Source: Scytonema sp. UIC 10036 (lineage in GTDB: Bacteria > Cyanobacteriota > Cyanobacteriia > Cyanobacteriales > Nostocaceae). From it: a DNA stretch of 6,034 bases. The notes below the pieces were generated by a model. That model was not told the DNA's origin. It did no database searches and saw only the letters and a program-made list of their open reading frames with translations. Positions 1-5,534 of the stretch are shown piece after piece. Numbering within the stretch: position 1 is the stretch's first letter; every line of letters starts with the position of its first letter. The translations under genes were made by a program, and so were the position numbers. The DNA lies in contig NZ_WJFC01000362.1 in assembly GCF_009725235.1 (NCBI RefSeq), positions 1 through 6,034 on the forward strand. The letters are read 5' to 3'.

Positions 1-20
1 TTTAATATTTTGATCTCACT

Positions 21-90
21 ACTAACCACTAACCACTTACCACTAACCACTAACCACTAACCACTAACCACTAACCACTAACCACTAACC
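21..90. repeat. Heptanucleotide tandem repeat array (ACTAACC)x10
   Basis: Ten head-to-tail copies of ACTAACC in perfect register; only the third (35-41, ACTTACC) deviates by one base. This is the class of short tandemly repeated repetitive sequences known from heterocystous cyanobacteria. The last unit (84-90) overlaps the 3' end of the minus-strand aminotransferase gene, and on that strand it reads GGT TAG, giving the final glycine codon and the stop. No intrinsic terminator for that gene is visible between the stop and the window edge. Confidence 0.95.
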
Positions 91-1254
91 AATAACTCCT
101 TTCACAAACCTTTCCAATCTGTCCATTCCTTTTTCAATTGTTGCCATATCCGTAGCATAGGAAAGGCGAATGTTATCATCAGCACCAAAGGCTATTCCTG
201 GAATAACTGCGACTTGCTCTTTTTCTAGCAAGGCGTTACAGAAATCTAGAGATTTTAGCCCGGTTTTGCTAATATCGGGGAATAGGTAGAAAGCACCGTC
301 AGGTTTGATACAGGTGAGTCCGGAAATCGCGTTCAGTCTTTCCAACATCACCTGTCGCCGTTGTGCGAAAGCTTGGCGCATTTCTTCGACACAGTCTTGG
401 GAACCTTCCAAAGCTGCGATCGCACCGTATTGAGCAAAAGTACATACATTAGATGTACTGTGGCTTTGAATCGTAATCGTTGCTTTAATCAAATCGAGCG
501 GTCCTGCCAAGTATCCTATGCGCCATCCTGTCATAGAGTAAGCTTTGGCAAAACCATTACTAATGATGGTTCGAGCAAAAATTTCTTCTCCGAGCGATCC
601 AATACTGACGTGTTTTGCTCCGTCATAGAGAATTTTTTCGTAAATCTCGTCAGAAACGACAAAAATATCTTTCTCAACGACAATCTCAGCTATTGCTTTG
701 ATTTCATCTGGTGTATAAACCATCCCTGTCGGATTAGATGGCGAGTTGAGAATCAATAACTTTGTCTTGGGGGTAATCGATTTACGTAACTGATCTGGAG
801 TAATTTTATAGCCCGTAGAAGCATCCGTAGAGACGATGACTGAAACCCCATCTGCAAGCGTTACCATTTCAGGATAGCTTAACCAGTAGGGGGCAGGGAT
901 AATCACCTCATCACCTGATTCAATCAAGGCTAGTATCAAATTAAACAAAGAATGTTTGCCGCCATTCGTGACGATGACATTTTCTGCTTTATAATCCAAA
1001 CCATTATCAGTTTTTAGCTTGCGGGCAATAGCTTCCCGTAACTTTGGTTCTCCAGAGGCTGGTCCATACTTAGTCTTACCATCATCCAGGGCTTTTTGTG
1101 CAGCAGCTTTGACGTGCGCCGGACTGTCATAATCTGGTTCTCCTGCGCTAAAACTACAAACATCTATACCGTCTGCCTTCATCGCCTTGGCTTTTGCTGC
1201 GATGGCTAAGGTTATGGAAGGCGTTACCTGACTAACTCGTCCTGCAAGCTTCAT
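85..1254 (-). CDS. aspC: Aspartate aminotransferase, PLP-dependent class I (subgroup Ib type)
   Basis: Predicted cytoplasmic enzyme that transfers the amino group between aspartate and 2-oxoglutarate (EC 2.6.1.1), using pyridoxal phosphate. Numbered from the chosen ATG (389 residues), the PLP lysine is K237 within [14 protein letters not shown], which matches the class-I attachment motif. Other expected residues are N174 in NSPSNPTG, D202 and Y205 in SDEIY, R245 in GWRIG, and R363 in NIRLSYA, the usual alpha-carboxylate arginine. K100 in TNGGK matches the position that reads the side-chain carboxylate in Thermus-type enzymes, so some prephenate or broad activity is possible. The frame opens 18 bases earlier at a TTG (1272). 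I prefer the ATG at 1254 because the protein then begins [13 protein letters not shown], as in cyanobacterial relatives. A single HIP1 site lies inside the gene. No obvious partner gene is adjacent. Confidence 0.93.
   Translation of the reverse strand: MKLAGRVSQVTPSITLAIAAKAKAMKADGIDVCSFSAGEPDYDSPAHVKAAAQKALDDGKTKYGPASGEPKLREAIARKLKTDNGLDYKAENVIVTNGGKHSLFNLILALIESGDEVIIPAPYWLSYPEMVTLADGVSVIVSTDASTGYKITPDQLRKSITPKTKLLILNSPSNPTGMVYTPDEIKAIAEIVVEKDIFVVSDEIYEKILYDGAKHVSIGSLGEEIFARTIISNGFAKAYSMTGWRIGYLAGPLDLIKATITIQSHSTSNVCTFAQYGAIAALEGSQDCVEEMRQAFAQRRQVMLERLNAISGLTCIKPDGAFYLFPDISKTGLKSLDFCNALLEKEQVAVIPGIAFGADDNIRLSYATDMATIEKGMDRLERFVKGVIG
416..423. repeat. HIP1 palindrome GCGATCGC
   Basis: Exact copy of the highly iterated cyanobacterial octamer, inside the aminotransferase gene. 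It is useful mainly as a taxonomic marker. Confidence 0.9.
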
Positions 1255-1259
1255 CGTTA

Positions 1260-1289
1260 CTTTAATAGGCAAATTCTTACCTATTAAAG
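1260..1289 (-). promoter_or_regulatory. Perfect 10-bp inverted repeat at the aspC translation start
   Basis: CTTTAATAGG (1260-1269) and CCTATTAAAG (1280-1289) are exact reverse complements separated by 10 bases. On the minus strand the repeat ends five bases before the ATG at 1254. It holds the only Shine-Dalgarno-like AGG (in AGGTAAG) in one arm and the alternative TTG start in its loop and arm edge. It could be a protein-binding operator or an mRNA hairpin that limits ribosome access; the sequence does not say which. Confidence 0.55.
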
Positions 1290-1406
1290 GATATACCAGA
1301 AACTTTATCGATTTTTGTCTTTTAATAATTCCTTTTGCAAGCTGCTCACGTTTTTAGTACAAATGAACTAATTTAGCTCCGAGTGTAAGACTGCCGCAAC
1401 CCTACC

Positions 1407-1440
1407 AACCACTAACAACTAACAACTAACAACTAACCCC
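1407..1440. repeat. Heptanucleotide tandem repeat array (AACAACT)
   Basis: One AACCACT unit, three AACAACT units and a partial AACCCC, in register from 1407. The unit differs by one base from the array at 21-90 when that array is read as AACCACT, so related heptamer arrays flank the aminotransferase gene on both sides. Confidence 0.85.
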
Positions 1441-1447
1441 AAATCTA

Positions 1448-1457
1448 TTGTTAACAA
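1448..1457. promoter_or_regulatory. Palindrome TTGTTAACAA, possible operator
   Basis: A perfect 10-bp palindrome 13 bases upstream of the TTGACA hexamer at 1471. The position would suit a transcription-factor site for the RTX gene. A 10-bp AT-rich palindrome can occur by chance, and no second copy is seen in the window. Confidence 0.25.
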
Positions 1458-1599
1458 ATGTAAAAACTTTTTGACATCCGCATAAATCTATTTTCCCCCT
1501 CCGTTAAGTAAATGAGGGTTTAAATCGGAAGCAAACTTCTGATAGAACCTGAACTTACCTAGTACAGATCGACTTACACTTTTTTTAGGAGAAATCAAG

Positions 1600-2130
1600 A
1601 TGGATATTAACGGAACTGCTGCAAAGAACGTACTTTTCGGAACCTACAATGCCGATAACATCAAACCAGGTGATGGAGACGACGTTGTTTTTGCTGGGGC
1701 TGGTAACGATTATGTTGATGGTTGGAATGGCAATGATGTTCTCTTTGGAGAATGGAACAATGATACTCTGTTAGGTTTCAACGGCAATGACTACCTTGAT
1801 GGTGGCTACGGCGATGACTACCTATATGGAGAAGCAGGAGACGACGTTCTTGTAGGTGGTTATGGTAAGGACACCCTCTGGGGAGGTTCCGGGGCTGATA
1901 AATTTGTCTTTCAGTCTAAGTTTGAAGGGATTGATGCTATCAAAGACTTTAACTGGACTCAAGGCGATAAAATTACGATTTCCAAAGCAGGATTTGGTGC
2001 TACTAGCGTTTCCAACTTTAGTTACAACGCTACTACAAAAGCTCTATCCTTCTTGGGAACTCAATTTGCAACCGTTGAAACCTCTGGTAATACCAGCTTT
2101 GTTCCTAGTTGGGACATTGAACTCGTCTAG
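1600..2130 (+). CDS. Small RTX-type calcium-binding protein, probably type I secreted
   Basis: A 176-residue protein with about nine nonapeptide repeats of the GGxGxDxUx type between residues 14 and 101 (for example GGYGDDYLY and GGYGKDTLW). In RTX proteins such repeats fold into a parallel beta-roll that binds calcium outside the cell. The repeats end in GGSGADKFVF, as in the last RTX turn of serralysin-like proteins. They are followed by a segment of about 70 residues with no repeat and the C-terminus DIELV, an acidic residue followed by hydrophobic ones, which resembles the extreme C-terminal signals of type I secreted proteins. There is no N-terminal signal peptide and no catalytic domain, so the protein seems to be all repeat plus export tail. 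The start is well supported by AGGAGA (1587-1592), with GGAG eight bases before the ATG. No ABC exporter is encoded nearby. Several repeats have N or W in the second position (GEWNNDTLL), so not every turn may bind calcium. Confidence 0.88.
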   Translation: MDINGTAAKNVLFGTYNADNIKPGDGDDVVFAGAGNDYVDGWNGNDVLFGEWNNDTLLGFNGNDYLDGGYGDDYLYGEAGDDVLVGGYGKDTLWGGSGADKFVFQSKFEGIDAIKDFNWTQGDKITISKAGFGATSVSNFSYNATTKALSFLGTQFATVETSGNTSFVPSWDIELV

Positions 2131-2319
2131 GACGCAATATTGATTTCAACCCAGTTAAAGGCTGACTTTCCTTTTAAGGAAATTCATGACAAAAAGGGGC
2201 AGACAGAGTAGAAACTCTTTTCTTTTCCTTGCTTTTTGCAGCAATCGGTGCATTTTATTCAACCGCTTGGCTGCCACTTTTGTAACTTAAGAATGAGATT
2301 TCCCAAGGAAGTAGTTTAT

Positions 2320-2349
2320 TCCCACCGTCTTGCACGAGTGGGATTTTTT
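2320..2349 (+). terminator. Rho-independent terminator of the RTX gene
   Basis: Stem TCCCAC (2320-2325) pairs with GTGGGA (2338-2343). The stem continues as CGT/ACG past one bulged A (2337), with a 5-base loop, and is followed directly by six T (2344-2349). It lies about 190 bases after the RTX stop. The T run overlaps the stop codon of the convergent minus-strand gene (2348-2350). In the opposite direction no T tract follows the stem, so it should work for the plus strand only. Confidence 0.85.
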
Positions 2350-3781
2350 ATGTTTGTTCGCCACCGATCAAACGTATTTGAAAATACTGACGGTATAAAT
2401 TACAACGGGGATGTACTTTATTACCGGATAGTTTTACTAATCCCATACTTTGTAACTGATAAGCTGACATAGGTTCTATGTGTACGGGATCGGTTGCATC
2501 AATAACTTGTTTAAAAGCAGCTGCTAATCTGGGGCGTTCTTGCAAATCTAACCAGTATTTCCATAAATGAGGGCGGTAAATACCAGCTTCAGTCGGTGCT
2601 TCCGCTAAAAGTCGATCTACTGTTATATCCGGATGACCTTTAAGATGAGCAAAAGCCAATTCTAGCAGGTAAGGGTGTCCTCCTAATAATTCCATTAATT
2701 GTGCAACTGAATTTGTAGCGATCGCAAGCCCATGTTGCTGAGACAAGGTTAAGACTTGCTCCTGAGTAAACTCAGACAACTCAATAGGTAACCCGACATT
2801 AAACGGGGATTGATTAATATTGAGTTGAATATAAACATCAGTTGAGTGTAGAATTGCTAACCGTAGCTTTTGCCAAAGCCTGCGACTTCTTGCCTTTTCA
2901 TACCAAGAACGCAGTAACCCAAAAAAGTCTTCGTAAATTTCAGGATAGGGAAAAAGTAAATCGACATCATCCAAGCAAAGTACGAGGGGATTTTCGAGTT
3001 CAGTCAAAAGATATTCCTCAAAATACGTTGTACAACTGACTTTAGAACCCATACCCTCTTCATCCCAGTATTCATCCAATTCTACAGGTAACCGAAGTTC
3101 GCGACTGATATTTATGCAAAACCAACGCAAGAACTTATTAAGGTTAGTAAAATGTATGCTCCGCTCTGCCAGTTTAAAACTCAAGTAAACAATAGAGTAG
3201 TCTTTTTTTGCTATTTGATTCAACACTCGTGTCATTAAATATGTTTTCCCCATAAGACTAGGGGCTTTGATCCGAATGAGAGAACCTGGTTGTAAAATAT
3301 GTTCGTAGCACAATGATTCTATAGGAGGACGTTCTACATAAACCTCCATTTTTGAAACTTCGTTCTTCTCTGCTTGAGTTTGTTCTTGATAAATTTGCGT
3401 ATTCTGTTTTAGAAAGTCTTCTTTGTTACTAGCAATGTTTTTAGAAGTCTGTTTATCTCTCTCTTTGCCCGCTAAAACTTGTAAATCGCGATTGACTTCA
3501 CTGAAGGATCGTTTCTCCCAATACCTTTTTAACGCTTCCTTAAAGTTACTTTTCTTAACTTTTTCTCCTAAAGCATCACTTAACAGTTTCCAGAATTTGG
3601 GCGCTACATCTTGACTAATGTAGGTTGTAGCATATTGCTGTTTGGCTGCGATCGTGTCGTAATCTTCACGCTGCCAAGCCCCTTTCAAAATCACGATTTC
3701 AAGATCTGTTAATTTTCTGTTGAATTTTGAATGTACAACTTGATTGGCTGTTTCAATCGCTTCATTTAAATTGAAATCCAT
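2348..3781 (-). CDS. vMAP-type N-terminal HTH plus AAA-like NTPase (AAA_35 family)
   Basis: A 477-residue protein. Residues about 7-90 look like the helix-turn-helix domain named after vWA-MoxR-associated proteins (KLTDLEIVILKGAW, then IAAKQQY, FWKLLSDALGEKV and SNFKEAL). A polar, charged linker of about 55 residues follows. Residues about 145-400 match the cyanobacterial AAA-like domain: P-loop APSLMGKT (173-180), Walker B LVLCLDDVD (266-274), the family signature SPFNVGLPIEL (325-335) and GGHPYLLELA (367-376). The C-terminal 70 residues (SMGLVKLSGNKVHPRC) resemble a winged-helix lobe. Family members are thought to be STAND-like NTP-dependent switches, so a regulatory or conflict role is inferred, not shown. 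The first glycine of the usual GxxxxGK[ST] P-loop is Ala173. The ATG has no Shine-Dalgarno sequence, but the HTH begins close to it, so I keep this start. No effector or partner gene lies in the window. Confidence 0.85.
   Translation of the reverse strand: MDFNLNEAIETANQVVHSKFNRKLTDLEIVILKGAWQREDYDTIAAKQQYATTYISQDVAPKFWKLLSDALGEKVKKSNFKEALKRYWEKRSFSEVNRDLQVLAGKERDKQTSKNIASNKEDFLKQNTQIYQEQTQAEKNEVSKMEVYVERPPIESLCYEHILQPGSLIRIKAPSLMGKTYLMTRVLNQIAKKDYSIVYLSFKLAERSIHFTNLNKFLRWFCINISRELRLPVELDEYWDEEGMGSKVSCTTYFEEYLLTELENPLVLCLDDVDLLFPYPEIYEDFFGLLRSWYEKARSRRLWQKLRLAILHSTDVYIQLNINQSPFNVGLPIELSEFTQEQVLTLSQQHGLAIATNSVAQLMELLGGHPYLLELAFAHLKGHPDITVDRLLAEAPTEAGIYRPHLWKYWLDLQERPRLAAAFKQVIDATDPVHIEPMSAYQLQSMGLVKLSGNKVHPRCNLYRQYFQIRLIGGEQT
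2718..2725. repeat. HIP1 palindrome GCGATCGC
   Basis: Second exact copy of the cyanobacterial octamer, inside the AAA-like gene. No copy occurs in the tandem-gene region to the right. Confidence 0.9.
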
Positions 3782-3925
3782 AGTTTATTTGAAAATAATA
3801 ATTTTTATCGTTCGTCAGATGTAGCCACATGAGCTTAGCTTGAGAACGCAATACTAGTGTTACATATAGCAATACTAAATCATTTAAGTAGTCGTGCAAA
3901 ATAAATTATGCATTTAGGTTAGGCA

Positions 3926-3953
3926 AGGGAACAGGGAATAGGGAACGGGGAAC
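3926..3953. repeat. Heptanucleotide tandem repeat array (AGGGAAC)x4
   Basis: Four units in register: AGGGAAC, AGGGAAT, AGGGAAC, GGGGAAC. This is a further cyanobacterial short-repeat family, unrelated in sequence to the arrays around aspC. Confidence 0.85.
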
Positions 3954-4046
3954 AGAAAAGGAATACAACGATTTCATTCGGGTTAAAAAATGTCTAAATA
4001 TTTATGCATAGGTACTTATGAAAAATTTTAAGTACTGTAGCGTGGG

Positions 4047-4201
4047 TATTGCCCCAATACTGCAAGGGCTGAGAATTTTAGCTTTGTTGGGTTTACCGTG
4101 TGCGAAACCTAACAAATGCTTCTAGATGTTGGGTTTCGTTCCTCAACCCAACCTACGTGTTGTGAAATTTATGTCTCAGCCCTTGCAGTATTGGGTATTG
4201 C
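4047..4201. mobile_element. MITE-like element with 22-bp terminal inverted repeats and direct flanks
   Basis: The arms at 4053-4074 and 4174-4195 are perfect 22-bp inverted repeats (CCCAATACTGCAAGGGCTGA plus GA). TATTGC sits immediately outside both ends (4047-4052 and 4196-4201), as expected of a target duplication; the shared direct repeat extends to GGGTATTGCCC on both sides. The interior carries two smaller hairpins. One is TTTGTTGGGTTT (4083-4094) with AAACCTAACAAA (4105-4116), with one G-T pair. The other is GTTGGGTT (4128-4135) with AACCCAAC (4145-4152), a motif I recognise as common in cyanobacterial intergenic DNA. There is no transposase, so it would move in trans. It could instead be a structured repeat with no mobility. 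Confidence 0.7.
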
Positions 4202-4380
4202 CCTACCTACAAGCCTTGATTTCTCCTACAGAAACCTAGTTTGTGAAGCTCAAGTTGTGAGAATAATCTGAATTTACCTGAATTTTATGACTTTTTCTGA
4301 CTTATTGGAATAGAAATTAATTCAAACACTCCTGAATTTAGCTCAACTCTTTTACAAAAAGATAAATCATACTAACAATA

Positions 4381-4401
4381 GAAAGCAACAAACAAGCTTT
4401 C
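4381..4401 (+). promoter_or_regulatory. Leader hairpin upstream of tandem gene 1
   Basis: GAAAGC (4381-4386) pairs with GCTTTC (4396-4401) across a 9-base loop. It is the weakest of the three equivalent leader hairpins and begins about 69 bases before the ATG. It has no T run after it, so it is not a terminator. Confidence 0.45.
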
Positions 4402-4449
4402 CAACGAAAAACCTACAAACTCAAACTAGAAAAAATCAAGGATTCACAA

Positions 4450-4845
4450 ATGTCTAATTCTATTTCTCAAGTACAACTGTTTACTGAAATGACTGCAGAA
4501 GAAGGAGCGATACTGAGCGGTGGTACTGCTCAAGTTCATCTCAAACATCTTGTTGTTTACGACACTCAAGAATGGCCCCAAGATGAACCTTACTTACAAG
4601 TTGATGGCAAAACGATTTGGTCTAAAGAAGGTGTTGGAAATGGTACTCACACTATTGATAAAAAATTCAATATCAGTGGTACGTTTGATACACTGTCTCT
4701 TTGGGAAAACGATTCCTGGCCAAGTAATGATGAATTTTTAGGAGAAAACAAAATTTATTCTTGGCAAAGAGGAACAGATTTATCGCTCTCTTTCACCAGG
4801 GAAGGAGCTAATTACAAACTTGTCTATGATGTTTACTCTGTTTAA
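4450..4845 (+). CDS. Double-glycine-leader exported protein with C2-like domain, copy 1
   Basis: A 131-residue protein. Residues 1-25 form a bacteriocin-type leader (LFTEMTAEEGAILSGG), expected to be cut after G25 by the C39 peptidase domain of a peptidase-containing ABC transporter. This would release a mature chain of about 106 residues. The mature part has no cysteine, five tryptophans and a net negative charge. Its motifs DTQEWPQDEPYLQV (38-51) and LSLWENDSWPSNDEFLG (82-98) place acidic residues much as in C2-domain loops 1 and 3, suggesting an all-beta calcium-dependent domain. That is an inference; I do not recognise a named family, and a bacteriocin, adhesin or matrix role are all open. 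The start is fixed by AAGGA (4438-4442), seven bases before ATG and conserved in all three copies. It is probably co-transcribed with the next two genes. Confidence 0.85.
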   Translation: MSNSISQVQLFTEMTAEEGAILSGGTAQVHLKHLVVYDTQEWPQDEPYLQVDGKTIWSKEGVGNGTHTIDKKFNISGTFDTLSLWENDSWPSNDEFLGENKIYSWQRGTDLSLSFTREGANYKLVYDVYSV

Positions 4846-4924
4846 ACTTGAGATTTTTCAGGTCTCTAAATTCAATAACTCAATAGAGTAAATTCTATAG
4901 ACCAATTCTCAAAGATACTAACGC

Positions 4925-4946
4925 TGGAAAGCTAACAAGCTTTCCA
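4925..4946 (+). promoter_or_regulatory. Leader hairpin upstream of tandem gene 2
   Basis: TGGAAAGCT (4925-4933) and AGCTTTCCA (4938-4946) form a perfect 9-bp stem with loop AACA, starting 67 bases before the ATG at 4992. No T run follows. It may stabilise or mark processing of the mRNA between genes. Confidence 0.6.
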
Positions 4947-4991
4947 ATGAAAAACTACAAACTCAAACCAGAAAAAATCAAGGATTCACAA

Positions 4992-5387
4992 ATGTCTAAT
5001 TCTATTTCTCAAGCACAACTATTTACTGAAATGACTGCAGAAGAAGGAGCAATACTTAGTGGTGGTACCGCAAGAGTTAACCTCAAATATTTTCACGTCT
5101 ACGATACCCAAGAATGGCCCCAAGATGAACCTTACTTACAAGTCAATGGTAAAACTATTTGGTCTAAAGAAAATGTCGGAAATGGTTATCATGATGTTGG
5201 GAAGACATTTGATATAGAAGGATACTCTGATACTCTTTCTCTTTGGGAAAATGACTCATGGCCAAGTAATGATGAATTTTTAGGAGAAAACAAAATTTAT
5301 TCTTGGCAAAGAGGAACAGATTTGGAACTTTCTTTCACTAGGGAAGGAGCTAATTACAAACTTGTCTATGATGTTTACTCTGTTTAA
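4992..5387 (+). CDS. Double-glycine-leader exported protein with C2-like domain, copy 2 (divergent)
   Basis: 131 residues, with the same leader and domain layout as copy 1. By hand alignment it differs from copy 1 at 18 residues, most of them in two patches: 28-35 and 66-79 (NGYHDVGKTFDIEGYSD replaces NGTHTIDKKFNISGTFD). The acidic loop motifs and the C-terminal half are conserved; from residue 80 on only residue 112 differs (Glu for Ser). AAGGA (4980-4984) lies seven bases before ATG 4992. An in-frame ATG at 4947 would add 15 residues, but it has no equivalent in copy 1 and would bury the leader, so I reject it. The 146-base spacer from copy 1 has no terminator, which favours one transcript. 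Confidence 0.85.
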   Translation: MSNSISQAQLFTEMTAEEGAILSGGTARVNLKYFHVYDTQEWPQDEPYLQVNGKTIWSKENVGNGYHDVGKTFDIEGYSDTLSLWENDSWPSNDEFLGENKIYSWQRGTDLELSFTREGANYKLVYDVYSV

Positions 5388-5467
5388 ACTTGAGATTTTT
5401 CAGGTCTCTAAATTCAATAACTCAATAGAGTAAATTCTACACAACCAATTCTCAAACATACCGACGC

Positions 5468-5489
5468 TGGAAAGCTGACAAGCTTTCTA
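5468..5489 (+). promoter_or_regulatory. Leader hairpin upstream of tandem gene 3
   Basis: TGGAAAGCT (5468-5476) pairs with AGCTTTCTA (5481-5489) around loop GACA. Relative to the copy-2 hairpin, one C-to-T change turns a G-C pair into a G-U pair, so pairing is kept at the RNA level. It starts 67 bases before the ATG at 5535, the same distance as in copy 2. Confidence 0.55.
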
Positions 5490-5534
5490 ATGAAAAACCT
5501 ACAAACTCAAACCAGAAAAATCAAGGATTCAAAT

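Larger units (their letters stand above)
1255..1599. other. Divergent intergenic region between aspC and the RTX gene
   Basis: These 345 bases hold no convincing gene. They contain the leader hairpin of the aminotransferase gene (1260-1289), an AACAACT heptamer array (1407-1440), a perfect TTGTTAACAA palindrome (1448-1457) and a consensus-like -35 hexamer TTGACA (1471-1476, plus strand). No good -10 hexamer follows TTGACA at 16 to 18 bases, so I do not call a promoter. Weak alternatives for the RTX gene are TAGAAC (1543-1548) and TAGTAC (1560-1565). On the minus strand, TATATC just before the hairpin is a possible but weak -10 for aspC. Confidence 0.6.
3782..4449. other. Gene-free region with repeats between the AAA-like gene and the tandem genes
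   Basis: These 668 bases contain no credible open frame on either strand. From left to right they hold the upstream region of the minus-strand AAA-like gene (a possible minus-strand -10 TAGTAT near 3853-3858, weak), a GGGAAC heptamer array, a MITE-like inverted-repeat element with flanking duplication, and an AT-rich stretch (4212-4380) that must contain any promoter of the tandem genes. In that stretch ATGACT followed 18 bases later by TAGAAA (about 4288-4317) is the best hexamer pair I see, each matching four of six consensus bases, which is too weak to annotate as a promoter. Confidence 0.55.

Noticed and set aside
21..90. CRISPR array
   Set aside because: Units are 7 bp with no spacers; this is a simple heptamer tandem repeat.
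361..759. Plus-strand open frame opposite the aminotransferase gene
   Set aside because: It is antisense to a well-supported enzyme gene, has no ribosome site, and its predicted protein has no recognisable feature.
1255..1272. TTG start adding six residues to the aminotransferase
   Set aside because: Family members start at MKLA-like sequence. The TTG does have a spaced AGG, so I keep it as an alternative, but not as the main call.
1471..1493. Sigma-70-type promoter built on TTGACA
   Set aside because: The -35 hexamer is perfect, but no acceptable -10 is found at 16 to 18 bases; the sequence there is CCCC-rich.
1856..2143. Second-frame open reading frame within the RTX gene
   Set aside because: It is a shadow of the repeat-rich coding sequence; only the first frame has the RTX pattern and a ribosome site.
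2167..2182. Short palindrome TTTCCTT-TT-AAGGAAA after the RTX gene as a terminator
   Set aside because: The loop is only two bases and no T tract follows; the structure at 2320-2349 is a far better terminator.
4520..4741. Overlapping 73-codon frame inside tandem gene 1, repeated at 5605-5826 in gene 3
   Set aside because: It persists only because the two genes are nearly identical. Copy 2 does not keep it open over the same span, and no start signal is seen.
4947..4991. In-frame upstream ATG giving a 146-residue version of tandem protein 2
   Set aside because: The equivalent position in copy 1 is ACG followed by an in-frame TAG, the ATG overlaps the end of the hairpin without a ribosome site, and the extension would precede a complete double-glycine leader. 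AAGGA seven bases before the inner ATG is conserved in all copies.
5490..5534. In-frame upstream ATG giving a 146-residue version of tandem protein 3
   Set aside because: Its extra residues differ in frame from those of copy 2 because of two small offsetting indels, so the peptide sequence is not conserved. The inner ATG has the conserved ribosome site.
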